From contig PLTZ01000092.1 in NCBI GenBank assembly GCA_003164715.1, positions 1-62,935 of the forward strand: a stretch of 62,935 nucleotides of DNA. The letters are read 5' to 3'. The stretch comes from Opitutaceae bacterium (GTDB taxonomy: Bacteria > Verrucomicrobiota > Verrucomicrobiia > Opitutales > Opitutaceae). How positions within the stretch are numbered: position 1 is the stretch's first letter; each line of letters starts with the position of its first letter. This document shows positions 16,395 through 24,256 of the stretch, piece by piece. A model generated the notes under the pieces. The model worked only from the letters and a program-made list of their open reading frames with translations. It ran no database searches and was not told where the DNA came from. Position numbers and translations under genes: made by a program.

Positions 16395-17197
16395 GCCGCC
16401 GCGTCCTGTTGCTTGCGCTGGCGCCGTTCATGCTCCTTGCGGGATGCGCGACGGCGCCTAGCGACCCCGCGGCGCGCGCGGCCTTCAGGGAGAACAACGA
16501 CCCCCTTGAGCCACTTAACCGCAAGGTCTTCGCCGTGAACCAGGCGGTCGACCGCGCGCTGCTCAAGCCGATAGCCAAGGGCTACGTGAGGGCGATTCCC
16601 CAGGGGGGGCGCGACTCGATCCGGAACTTCCTTGCCAACGTCCACGACCCCGTGGTGCTCGTTAACAACCTGCTTCAGGCCCAGTTCAAGCGGGCCGGGA
16701 TCACCCTCGGGCGTTTCCTCATCAACACGACCGCGGGGATTGCCGGGTTCGCCGACGTGGCGAAGGGCGAGGGCCTGCCGGAGCAGACGGGCGACTTGGG
16801 CCAGACCTTCCTCGCCTGGGGCGTCCCCGAGGGGCCGTACCTCGTGCTGCCGCTCTTGGGGCCCTCGAATCCAAGGGACGCCGCCGGGATCGGGCTTCAG
16901 GTGTACCTCGACCCGTTCCGCTACGTCGCAAGCGACCAGGGTTTTCCCTCCGTCGCAATCTATGCGCCGATCGTGGTCGATGGCATCGACCTGCGGTCGC
17001 GCAACATCGACAGCCTGAACGCGATCGAGAAGGACGCCATCGACTACTATGCGTCGCTCCGAAGCCTGTATCGCCAGGATCGCGCCGCGCAGCTGAGGGG
17101 CGATGCGACGCCGGTGGCCCCGCAGCCGGAGGGCCTGTACGACGATCCCGGGGCCGGGACCCCGGAGAAGGCCGAGCCCGTCCCGCAGGGGCGTTAG
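16391..17197 (+). CDS. mlaA: MlaA/VacJ family outer-membrane lipoprotein
   Basis: 268 residues. The lipobox LLAGC places the lipidated Cys at residue 19. The MlaA core is complete: NDPLEPLNRKVFAVNQAVD, then GGRDSIRNFLANVHDPVVLVNNLLQ, then GRFLINTTAGIAGFADVA and LAWGVPEGPYLVLPLLGPSNPRDA. MlaA removes mislocalised phospholipids from the outer leaflet and passes them to MlaC. ATG overlaps the previous stop (ATGA), so translation is probably coupled to the RND gene. The stop codon overlaps that of the convergent mlaC-like gene by 4 bases. Confidence 0.95.
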   Translation: MSRRVLLLALAPFMLLAGCATAPSDPAARAAFRENNDPLEPLNRKVFAVNQAVDRALLKPIAKGYVRAIPQGGRDSIRNFLANVHDPVVLVNNLLQAQFKRAGITLGRFLINTTAGIAGFADVAKGEGLPEQTGDLGQTFLAWGVPEGPYLVLPLLGPSNPRDAAGIGLQVYLDPFRYVASDQGFPSVAIYAPIVVDGIDLRSRNIDSLNAIEKDAIDYYASLRSLYRQDRAAQLRGDATPVAPQPEGLYDDPGAGTPEKAEPVPQGR

Positions 17198-17817
17198 CCG
17201 CTGAGCTCGGCCGCCTTCTTCCGGAGCGTCTCGACAAGCGCGGCGGCACCTCCCTGGCGCAGCACCGCCGAGAATTCCGAGCGGCGCGCGGCCAGCTCGC
17301 TGATCGTGCCGCTCAGGTAGACGTCGATGATCTTCCAGCTTCCCCCGCTGGACCTCATCAGGTAGTCGAGCCTCACGGGCTCCGGGTCCTTCGTGACAAG
17401 CTTGGTGTGCACGATCACGTCGCCGTTCTCAAGGTGGGTGGGCGCCGGGTCCACGCTGAACTGCTCGCCCGAAAACCCGCTGAAACGGTTTGCGTAGGTA
17501 GAGATGCTGTAGTCGCTGAACGCGTCGACCAGCTGGCGCTGAAGGTCGGGCGTCAGGGTCCGCCAGGGCGGACCCAGGACGAGGCGTGTCATGAGCGGAA
17601 GGTCGATCGCTCGGCGGATTTCCGGCTCCAGCAGCTGGCGCCGGCCCGCGAACCCAAGGGCGGGCCCCTGCTTCATCGCCGAGATCAGCGCGTCGCACAG
17701 CGCCTGCACCGTCGCCGCGGGCGTCGGCGCGGACGCGGCCTGCGCCTGCGCCCCCGACGGGGCCGCCGCAAGGGCCGCCACCATCAGGGCAAATGCAATC
17801 GAACGGCTCGGTTTCAT
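17194..17817 (-). CDS. mlaC: MlaC/Ttg2D (HpnM-like) periplasmic lipid-binding protein
   Basis: 207 residues from the ATG at 17817, chosen because it starts a clean signal peptide (MKPSRSIAFALMVAALAAAP, cleaved near AQA). The mature protein matches the MlaC pattern: helical N-terminus, TRLVLGPPWRTLTPDLQRQLVDAF, then YANRFSGFSGEQF and the SSGGSWKIIDVYLSGTI sheet segment. It would carry phospholipid or hopanoid between membranes. It is third in a minus-strand operon after DCC and DUF2062 genes and is tail to tail with mlaA, so partners of one pathway are encoded on opposite strands. Confidence 0.92.
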   Translation of the reverse strand: MKPSRSIAFALMVAALAAAPSGAQAQAASAPTPAATVQALCDALISAMKQGPALGFAGRRQLLEPEIRRAIDLPLMTRLVLGPPWRTLTPDLQRQLVDAFSDYSISTYANRFSGFSGEQFSVDPAPTHLENGDVIVHTKLVTKDPEPVRLDYLMRSSGGSWKIIDVYLSGTISELAARRSEFSAVLRQGGAAALVETLRKKAAELSG

Positions 17818-17849
17818 TCGGACGACGTCACAAGTGAGGGGGCCATCCG

Positions 17850-18401
17850 TCAAGACCGTGCTTCACCGCCCGCGTCCCCCTGCGGATTGCGCGGCCGCCG
17901 GCTGCGGATCCTGACGGCGGCGGACCTCAGGGGCCGCAGCGCCGCGAGATAGACGGCCGGAATCCAGACCGGCGCGACCACCGCCCAGCCGAGGACCGCA
18001 TGGAGCGCGATCGTTCCGAATTGGAGGAGGAATGCGCGGGGGCTGTTGCTGAACGTCTGGACCATGAGGGGCACGTCCAGGGCCGATTTTACGGACCCGG
18101 AGAGGGCGTCCCCCAGTCTCACGAAGGCCGGGATGAGCGGGAAGTAGACGACGATGCAGAGCGCGTTGACGGCCTGGATGATCGGCTGGTTCAGCCCGAG
18201 GACGATTCCCGCGAGGAGACAGAGCGTGGTGGTCGTGCCGAGGATCGGGAAGAGCGCAAGCGCGCTGCCGACCGCGAGGGTGAGCGCGACTTTCTCCGGG
18301 GAAACCCCCTGAGTCAGCTGGCTGACGACCGGGTCGCGAACCCACCGCCGCCAGAGTCCGAGCCTGCCTGCCTCCGGCCGTCGGTCGGGCCCGGCGGTCA
18401 C
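17850..18401 (-). CDS. DUF2062 family membrane protein
   Basis: 183 residues from a GTG at 18401 that overlaps the stop of the upstream DCC gene (GTGA). DUF2062 signatures are present: WRRWVRDPVVSQLTQGVSPEKVALTLAVG, then LFPILGTTTTLCLLAGIVL and LNQPIIQAVNALCIVVYFPL. Three or four membrane helices are visible and the C-terminus is basic. The family is widespread and has no firmly assigned function; fusions with glycosyltransferases and a place near envelope genes suggest cell-envelope work. Thirty-two bases separate it from the mlaC ATG downstream. Confidence 0.85.
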   Translation of the reverse strand: MTAGPDRRPEAGRLGLWRRWVRDPVVSQLTQGVSPEKVALTLAVGSALALFPILGTTTTLCLLAGIVLGLNQPIIQAVNALCIVVYFPLIPAFVRLGDALSGSVKSALDVPLMVQTFSNSPRAFLLQFGTIALHAVLGWAVVAPVWIPAVYLAALRPLRSAAVRIRSRRPRNPQGDAGGEARS

Positions 18402-18823
18402 GGCAGGAAGCGCGCCCCCCAGGCGGGGTCGGCCAGGGGCCTCGGCCGGTACCTTCCAAAAAGGGCGGTGCGCGTGCGCGAGACGAGCCGGTAGAACGGA
18501 TCGCGAAGGAAGACTGGCACGAGCCGCAGCCACGACAGCGCCCTCCAGGGACCGTCCAAGAGCGCGAAGGCGGCGAGGGCGCCGTTCGTGCGCAGCAGGA
18601 ATCCGCCGCGCGCCGGGTTGGCCCAGTCCCGAACGAAGACAAGGCTGTCGAAGTCGCCGGTCGGGAGCCCCTGTGAGCAAAGGTAGTCCTGGCCCGCCTT
18701 GCCCTGCAGCGGGGCGAAGCGGATCCGGCCCGCGGCGTCGTGCCGCAGCATGAACCGGACGACGCCGTTGCACAGGCTGCAGTCGCCATCGTAGAGCAGC
18801 ACGGGCGCGGGCTGGGTCGTCAT
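18398..18823 (-). CDS. DCC family thiol-disulfide oxidoreductase (DUF393)
   Basis: 141 residues from the ATG at 18823 (a GTG at 18841 is an alternative). The family signature LLYDGDCSLCNGVVRFML carries the Cys15-x-x-Cys18 pair in the DxxCxxC arrangement, followed by the usual thioredoxin-like segments IRFAPLQGKAGQDYL and SLVFVRDW. A membrane-associating C-terminus (WLRLVPVFLRDPFYRLVSRTR) is typical. The ATG is favoured because a TTGATG-18-TAGATG promoter ends 7 bases before it. It is the first gene of the DCC-DUF2062-mlaC operon. Confidence 0.9.
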   Translation of the reverse strand: MTTQPAPVLLYDGDCSLCNGVVRFMLRHDAAGRIRFAPLQGKAGQDYLCSQGLPTGDFDSLVFVRDWANPARGGFLLRTNGALAAFALLDGPWRALSWLRLVPVFLRDPFYRLVSRTRTALFGRYRPRPLADPAWGARFLP

Positions 18824-18830
18824 CGGCGGG

Positions 18831-18860
18831 CATCTAGCCACACCCCAAGTCCCGCATCAA
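18831..18860 (-). promoter_or_regulatory. Candidate promoter of the DCC-DUF2062-mlaC operon
   Basis: On the minus strand: TTGATG (18860-18855), an 18-base spacer, TAGATG (18836-18831), then 7 bases to the ATG at 18823. Transcription would start at or within a base of the start codon, giving a leaderless mRNA. No Shine-Dalgarno is visible. Confidence 0.4.
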
Positions 18861-18903
18861 TGGCAACGTGCGGGCGCGTGAGAGATTTCCCGCACGAAAC
18901 GGC

Positions 18904-18933
18904 TTGACGGTGATCTATGTGTACTAGTATACC
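18904..18933 (+). promoter_or_regulatory. Promoter of the GntR-ABC operon
   Basis: TTGACG (18904-18909), an 18-base spacer, TATACC (18928-18933), then 9 bases to the ATG at 18943. The predicted start near 18940 leaves about 3 untranslated bases. The same -35, spacer length and -10 recur at 42798-42827. Confidence 0.6.
18919..18932. promoter_or_regulatory. Candidate YtrA-type GntR operator
   Basis: A 14-base dyad GTGTACTAGTATAC, symmetric except for one pair, covers the -10 box of the GntR promoter. Operators of YtrA-subfamily regulators are typically short palindromes of this form at their own promoters, so direct autorepression by blocking RNA polymerase is likely. Confidence 0.6.
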
Positions 18934-18942
18934 TAGAACACG

Positions 18943-19329
18943 ATGTTGCCCTTCGAAGTTGTTTTTCGGGCCGGCGAGCCTGTGTACGAGCAGGTGATGT
19001 ATGCGGTCAAGAGGGCGGTCGCGACCGGGCAGCTTGCCGCCGGCTCGCGCTTTCCCGCCGTCCGTGCGCTCAGCCAGGAGCTCCGCATCAACCCGAACAC
19101 GGCCCACAAGATCGTGGCCGCATTGACCGCCGAGGGCGTCCTGCTCGTCCACCCTGGCATCGGCACCGTCGTGGCTCACCCTGCGGCGGGCTCGGTCGAG
19201 GATCGGGCCGCGCTCCTCAACGAGGAGCTGGAGCGGCTGGTGGTCGAGGCCCGCAGACTCGGCCTCGACGAGGAGAAGGTGACGGCCGCCGTGCGCCGGC
19301 ACTGGAGAAAATTTCCAAAAACACCATGA
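18943..19329 (+). CDS. GntR family regulator, YtrA subfamily
   Basis: 128 residues: a winged helix at about 8-80 (PVYEQVMYAVKRAVATGQL, then SRFPAVRALSQELRINPNTAHKIV and GVLLVHPGIGTVV) and only a short two-helix C-terminal tail (about 85-125). This brevity defines the YtrA subfamily, whose members usually repress an adjacent ABC transporter. The ATG sits 9 bases after the -10 box. It overlaps the next gene, an ABC ATPase, by 4 bases (ATGA). Confidence 0.93.
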   Translation: MLPFEVVFRAGEPVYEQVMYAVKRAVATGQLAAGSRFPAVRALSQELRINPNTAHKIVAALTAEGVLLVHPGIGTVVAHPAAGSVEDRAALLNEELERLVVEARRLGLDEEKVTAAVRRHWRKFPKTP

Positions 19330-20246
19330 ACGCCATCGAATGCGACAACCTGAGCCGGTCCTTCGGCTCCGTCCGGGCGGTCCGGGAGCTGACCTTCACC
19401 GTCTCCACAGGCAGCTTCTTTGCGCTTCTTGGGCCGAACGGCGCGGGGAAGACGACGCTCCTCAAGACGCTCCTCAACCTCATCCGACCGAGCGGCGGAA
19501 GGGCGACAGTCCTTGGCCGAGACAGCACCCGGCTCGACGCCTGCGACTTCCGGAGGATCGGCTACGTTGCGGACGGCCAGGACATGCCCGACTGGATGAC
19601 CGTCGGGCAGCTGAACGCCTACTGCAGGCCGCTTTATCCCACGTGGGACCGGGATCTCGAGGGACGCCTCATGACGGTGTTCGACTTGCCGGCCGACCGG
19701 CCGCTCAGGAAACTCTCGCGCGGCATGGCGATGAAGGCGGCGCTCATCACGAACCTCGCCTTCCGCCCGGAGCTCATGATCCTCGACGAGCCGTTCAGCG
19801 GGCTGGATCCCCTGGTCCGCGACGACTTCATCCAGGGCCTCCTGGAACTGCCCGGCGACGACCGTCCGCGCACCGTCGTCGTGTCGTCCCACGACATCGA
19901 CGAGGTCGAGCGCCTCGCCGACGACGTCGGGTTCCTGGCGGACGGCCGCCTGCTTGTGCATGAGCCTGCCGACGCGCTCCGCGGCCGGTTCCGGACGGTC
20001 GAAATCGTCGGGCCCGGGCTCGCCGGGCCGTCGCCCGGCGGGCCCCCCGCGGCCTGGCTTGAGGTTGGGCGGCCTGCCGAGAATGTCATGCGCCTCGTCC
20101 ACGGCGCGTTCACGCCCGCGTCGGAGGCTGAGCTCGGGGCGTCCTTTCCCGGGTGCCGGGTGACGGCGCGCGCGATGTCGCTGCGGGAGATCTTCCTCGT
20201 CCTGGCCCGGCGGCACCAGACCGCAAGCGTGGAGGAGGCCGCATGA
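19326..20246 (+). CDS. ABC transporter ATP-binding protein
   Basis: 306 residues. Walker A GPNGAGKTT (residues 36-44), the signature-like LSRGMAMKAAL (degenerate compared with LSGGQ), Walker B LMILDEPFSGLDP and the switch His in SSHDIDEVE are present. The C-terminal 80 residues extend beyond the nucleotide-binding fold. Overlap with the regulator upstream and the permease downstream (ATGA both times) makes a co-translated YtrA-type transporter operon. It would power the membrane protein encoded next. Confidence 0.95.
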   Translation: MNAIECDNLSRSFGSVRAVRELTFTVSTGSFFALLGPNGAGKTTLLKTLLNLIRPSGGRATVLGRDSTRLDACDFRRIGYVADGQDMPDWMTVGQLNAYCRPLYPTWDRDLEGRLMTVFDLPADRPLRKLSRGMAMKAALITNLAFRPELMILDEPFSGLDPLVRDDFIQGLLELPGDDRPRTVVVSSHDIDEVERLADDVGFLADGRLLVHEPADALRGRFRTVEIVGPGLAGPSPGGPPAAWLEVGRPAENVMRLVHGAFTPASEAELGASFPGCRVTARAMSLREIFLVLARRHQTASVEEAA

Positions 20247-21934
20247 ACCTCGCCTTTCACATCTTCCTGAAGGATCTGCGCCGGTTCTGGATTCTCTCCG
20301 CGCTTGTCGTGGCGTTCATCGGCATCGAGATCCTCGGCTCCTACCTGAATATCGTCGGGGGAACGAACTGGCAGCTCGTGTCGGGGCTGGCCCAGAACGG
20401 CCCCCTCTTGGTCGAGTTCATCCTGGCCGTCGCGATCATGCAGACCGACCTCACGGTTGGGGACAGGGCCTTCTGGCGGACCCGCCCCATCGGGGCCCCC
20501 TCCCTCTACCTGGGGAAGCTGATCTTCTTCCTTGCGGTCCTGGCGCTGCCGGCGGTCGCCGCGGACCTCTACCTGGCCGTGCTCATGCGGACGCCGTTTG
20601 CGACGGGCCTGGGCATCGTCCTCGAGTCGACCGGGAAGATCCTGGACGTGGCGCTTCTTGCCGCGCTCATGGCCTCCGTCACGCGCACGATGGTCCAGGC
20701 GGTGGCCCTGACCTTCGCGGTCGCGCTCGTCATGGCGCTCGCGGGCCCGTTCTTCGCCGATCAGGCCAAGGCATGGAATCTAGCGATGCCCTGGGGAACG
20801 GACGTGCCTTATCCCGGCCCCCGGATCGCTGCGTTCGGGCTGTACTTCGGCGTGGCGCTCCTCGCGCTCTTGGCGCACCAGGTCATGACCCTGAGGCCCG
20901 TCCGCACCGTGGCCCTCTTCGCGGTTTCGATCCCCTTGGCGCTCGTCTGCGCGGGGCGGTGGCCGATCGAGCTGCGGTTCGCGCAGGGACACGGGGACGA
21001 GGCTGCGCGACTCGAGAATTCCATCGGGATTCGCATCATGATGCGGCCGCCCGTGGACGCGCAGGGCTCCACCTACATCCGCGACACTTCGACCCACCAT
21101 GACGTTCTCGCGTATATGGCCTCGATGGAGGTTTCTCTGGCGGACGTCCCTCTGGGAAGAATCATTTCCATGGACCACATGCGTTCGACGCTGCAACTGG
21201 GTAACGAACGGGTGTTGGAGCTGCCCGCGGTCGGTATTACGGGATGGCCCTTCTGGTCGTCGGTGAACGAGAGGGCGGCGATCTGCCGCGCGCTTGGCAT
21301 CGCGCACCCGCCGTTTCGCGACGAGAAGGAGGAGTCGAGGCGCCTGAGCCTGTTCTCCATCACGCCCGAGCAGGGTGAGCCCTTCGAAATGAGGCCCGCG
21401 AAGTATTCTGCCGTCATGGTATTCAATGAGATCGCCTTCCACGAGGAGACCCGGCTCGCTGCGAGGGCCGGCGCGACGTCGAGCAGAAGCGGCCAGGCGT
21501 GTAAGCTGGAGACGCTGGAAGAGGAGAAGGACGGCCTCATGACCGCGGAGCTGCGTTTCCTTGTGGCCACGACCATCTTTGTCCCTGACGGTCCCGCCCG
21601 GGTCTGGCATCCGTGGTCCAACCGTCGGGGCTTCGTCATGGTAAACCACAGCCGCGGCGAATACGCCCTGGCATCCAACACCTGGGGCTCGTGGGAGCCG
21701 ACTACGGGGCCGCTTGCGGTCGTGCGGCGATTTGCGCGGTTTGGGAAGCGCTTTCACAACGACGGTTCGCCTGCCGGGGATTCGATCGACCGCGCATGGC
21801 TCGGCGGCGCGGAGCTGGTCGTGATGGTGGCCCAGCCCATCGGAACATTCGAGAAGCGCGTCGCCCTGGATAATTTTGTGCTTCCGGAGCTGCCGGTGAA
21901 CAAGCAGTTCGAGCAGGCTCCGTTCTGGCAGTAG
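20243..21934 (+). CDS. ABC transporter permease with large extracytoplasmic domain
   Basis: 563 residues. Start ATG overlaps the ATPase stop and is preceded by GGAGGAGG at 20231-20238. Residues about 1-235 contain six predicted helices (for example FWILSALVVAFIGIEILGSY and IFFLAVLALPAVAADLYLAV), followed by a soluble domain of about 320 residues without a signature I recognise. The DLTVGDRAFWRTRPI loop resembles ABC-2 permeases of this regulator-linked type. The large domain is unusual for a simple ABC-2 permease. The substrate is unknown; YtrA-linked transporters often respond to cell-envelope stress. Confidence 0.82.
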   Translation: MNLAFHIFLKDLRRFWILSALVVAFIGIEILGSYLNIVGGTNWQLVSGLAQNGPLLVEFILAVAIMQTDLTVGDRAFWRTRPIGAPSLYLGKLIFFLAVLALPAVAADLYLAVLMRTPFATGLGIVLESTGKILDVALLAALMASVTRTMVQAVALTFAVALVMALAGPFFADQAKAWNLAMPWGTDVPYPGPRIAAFGLYFGVALLALLAHQVMTLRPVRTVALFAVSIPLALVCAGRWPIELRFAQGHGDEAARLENSIGIRIMMRPPVDAQGSTYIRDTSTHHDVLAYMASMEVSLADVPLGRIISMDHMRSTLQLGNERVLELPAVGITGWPFWSSVNERAAICRALGIAHPPFRDEKEESRRLSLFSITPEQGEPFEMRPAKYSAVMVFNEIAFHEETRLAARAGATSSRSGQACKLETLEEEKDGLMTAELRFLVATTIFVPDGPARVWHPWSNRRGFVMVNHSRGEYALASNTWGSWEPTTGPLAVVRRFARFGKRFHNDGSPAGDSIDRAWLGGAELVVMVAQPIGTFEKRVALDNFVLPELPVNKQFEQAPFWQ

Positions 21935-22013
21935 CCTTGGGCAACGCGGGACTACTGCTGCGAATGTTCCCGGGCGCCGAGGCGGGGCAAAATGGTTCGA
22001 CTCCCGCCCGCGG

Positions 22014-22934
22014 GTGACATTGCCTGCCTTCGTGAAACCCCACATAGTTCCGTACGCTGTTGCGTTGCTGAGCGCCGGCCTGTGCCTCGGATCGGAATCG
22101 CCCCCGATGAGGCTATGGCCTGGAATCGCCCCCGGGGAAAAGGGCGGCCTCGGGCCTGAGCACGACACGACGACCTCCAAGGACAACCTCATCGCCGGCC
22201 GGCCGGTCATACGCACCGGCAACGTAGCCGACCCGACGATCACCGTTTACAAGCCCGATGCGGACAAGGACACCGGCGCCGCGGTGGTGGTGTGCCCAGG
22301 CGGGGGCTACTACATCCTTGCAATGGATCTTGAGGGAACCGAGGTCTGCCAGTGGCTCAATTCCGTCGGCGTGACCGGCGTCCTCCTGAAGTACCGCGTG
22401 CCGCACCGCGAGGGCCAGCCAGCATACGCCGCGCCCCTGCAGGACGCGCAGCGCGCCGTCGGCCTTGTCAGGTCGCACGCGAAGGAGTGGGGCGTCGACC
22501 CGTCGCGCGTCGGCGTGCTCGGGTTCTCGGCGGGAGGGCACCTGTGCGCCGCGCTCTCGGCAAACAGCGCCGGCAGGACCTATCCTGCCATCGACGCCGC
22601 GGACCAGCTCAGCTGCCGCCCCGACTTCCAGATCCTCATCTATCCCGGCGGCCTGGTGAAGGAAAACAGCGGCTACGTCCTCGGCCCCGAGGTCGCGGTC
22701 ACCGCGGGCACGCCGCCGACTTTCCTTGCGATGGCGCTCGACGACCCCGTGAAGGTCGAGAACGTGATCGGCTACGCGATGGAGCTCAAGGCGGCGAAGG
22801 TGCCGATGGAGCTGCATGTCTACCCGACCGGGGGACACGGGTACGGCCTGCGGCCGTCCAAGGACTACGTGACCACGTGGCCCCAGCGGGCCGCCGACTG
22901 GATGCGCAGCCGGGGGCTGCTGGAGCGCAACTGA
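22014..22934 (+). CDS. Exported alpha/beta hydrolase (acetyl-xylan-esterase-like)
   Basis: 306 residues from a GTG codon, with a signal peptide ending near residue 26. The hydrolase core is clear: oxyanion loop VVVCPGGGYYIL, the nucleophile elbow GVLGFSAGGHLCAAL with Ser172, a late Asp in FLAMALDDPVKVEN and the His in GGHGYGLR. This is the BD-FAE/esterase-lipase family often acting on acetylated or feruloylated plant polysaccharides. Fifteen bases separate it from the exported oxidoreductase gene downstream, suggesting a two-gene operon. The substrate is inferred only from the family. Confidence 0.85.
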   Translation: MTLPAFVKPHIVPYAVALLSAGLCLGSESPPMRLWPGIAPGEKGGLGPEHDTTTSKDNLIAGRPVIRTGNVADPTITVYKPDADKDTGAAVVVCPGGGYYILAMDLEGTEVCQWLNSVGVTGVLLKYRVPHREGQPAYAAPLQDAQRAVGLVRSHAKEWGVDPSRVGVLGFSAGGHLCAALSANSAGRTYPAIDAADQLSCRPDFQILIYPGGLVKENSGYVLGPEVAVTAGTPPTFLAMALDDPVKVENVIGYAMELKAAKVPMELHVYPTGGHGYGLRPSKDYVTTWPQRAADWMRSRGLLERN

Positions 22935-22949
22935 GTCGCCAGGACCCGC

Positions 22950-24047
22950 GTGAAGAAGCTCCTCTTCGCCCCGCTGCTCCTTCTTGCGGCCGCATTCGCG
23001 TGCGCCGAGGAGGGACCCCCTCCCATCCGGCTGGCCATCATCGGTCTGGTTCACGACCACGTCGGGGGAATGCTCCCGAGCCTCGCCGGCCGCAAAGATG
23101 TTCAGCTGGTCGGCATCGTTGAGCCCGACCCGAAGCTTGCGGCCAGCTACGCCGGCCGCTTCCACCTCGACCCGAAACTGTTCTTCCCGACTCTCGACGC
23201 GCTGCGGGCCACCGCGAACGTGCAGGCGGTCGCGACGTTCACCTCGACGTACGACCACCGCCGCGTCGTCGAGATGTGCGCGCCCCTCGGCATCGACGTC
23301 ATGATGGAGAAGCCGTTCGCCGTCAGCGTGGACGACGCCCGCGCGATGGCGGCCGCGGCCGCAAAGGGCGGAATCCAGGTGATCGTCAACTACGAGACCA
23401 CGTGGTACCGAAGCACGCAGGGCGCGCATGCCTTCGTGGACGGCCAGCGCGGCATAGGCGAGATCCGCAAGATCGTCGTCCACGACGGACACCAGGGCCC
23501 CGCGGCCATCGGCTGCTCGCCCGCCTTCCTCGAGTGGCTGACCGACCCCGTGAAGAACGGCGGCGGCGCGCTCATGGACTTCGGCTGCTACGGTGCGGAC
23601 CTGGTGACGTGGCTGATGGAGGGCCAACGCCCCATCTCGGTTTTTGCGGTGACGCAGCAGCTGCAGCCCGCCGCCTATCCCAAGGTCGATGACGAGGCGA
23701 CGATCGTGGTGACCTATCCGCGTGCGCAGGCGATCCTCCAGGCCTCCTGGAACTGGCCGTACGGCCGCAAGGACATGGAAATCTACGGGCAGAGCGGCGC
23801 GGTCCTGCTGCCGGACCGCAATACGCTGGTGCTGCGCAAGGGTGACGCGCCCGACGTCACGCTTCCCGCACCCGCGCTGTCCGGACCTGACTCTGACGCA
23901 CTCTCCTATCTTGCGGCCGTTGTCCGCCGCGAGATCAGGCCCTCGGGGCTCTCATCGGTCGAGGTGAACCTGGTCGCCACCGAGATCCTTGACGCCGCCC
24001 GCGAGTCGGCGCGGACGGGCCGGCGGGTCGACTTGCCCCAGCCGTAG
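22950..24047 (+). CDS. Exported Gfo/Idh/MocA family oxidoreductase
   Basis: 365 residues, GTG start. Sec-type signal MKKLLFAPLLLLAAAFACAE precedes a Rossmann domain (IRLAIIGLVHDHVGGMLPSL) in which the usual GxGxxG is altered to GLVHDHVG. The EKP motif is conserved (MMEKPFAVS), and the C-terminal sheet domain begins near GGGALMDFGCYGADLVTWL. Relatives oxidise or rearrange sugars with NAD(P). Export by a Sec-like rather than a Tat-like signal (no twin arginine) is odd for an enzyme that normally needs a cofactor folded in the cytoplasm. It pairs with the esterase gene upstream. Confidence 0.87.
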   Translation: MKKLLFAPLLLLAAAFACAEEGPPPIRLAIIGLVHDHVGGMLPSLAGRKDVQLVGIVEPDPKLAASYAGRFHLDPKLFFPTLDALRATANVQAVATFTSTYDHRRVVEMCAPLGIDVMMEKPFAVSVDDARAMAAAAAKGGIQVIVNYETTWYRSTQGAHAFVDGQRGIGEIRKIVVHDGHQGPAAIGCSPAFLEWLTDPVKNGGGALMDFGCYGADLVTWLMEGQRPISVFAVTQQLQPAAYPKVDDEATIVVTYPRAQAILQASWNWPYGRKDMEIYGQSGAVLLPDRNTLVLRKGDAPDVTLPAPALSGPDSDALSYLAAVVRREIRPSGLSSVEVNLVATEILDAARESARTGRRVDLPQP

Positions 24048-24170
24048 GCCGTGGGACCATGTATCCGGCTCATGTGCCGGTCGCGGGCGGTTTCAGGCCG
24101 CCGGTGGATTTCGAATGGGAACCTCACGGCGGACGGTGTTAACCCTTGAACGACGATTCGACGCCGGCAC

Positions 24171-24199
24171 TTGCCGAAGTCCCCCGTTTGGCCTACCTA
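24171..24199 (+). promoter_or_regulatory. Candidate promoter of the DUF2911-bacillithiol operon
   Basis: TTGCCG (24171-24176), 17 bases, TACCTA (24194-24199). The start near 24206 would leave a leader of about 50 bases containing AGGAGCAGGA about 7 bases before the ATG at 24257, so this leader does carry a Shine-Dalgarno. All downstream genes to 32630 are on the same strand with overlaps or very short gaps. Confidence 0.5.
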
Positions 24200-24256
24200 T
24201 CAGTTTCGCGAACCCCAAAAACGGGACAACCCGATAATCAGGAGCAGGATATACCC

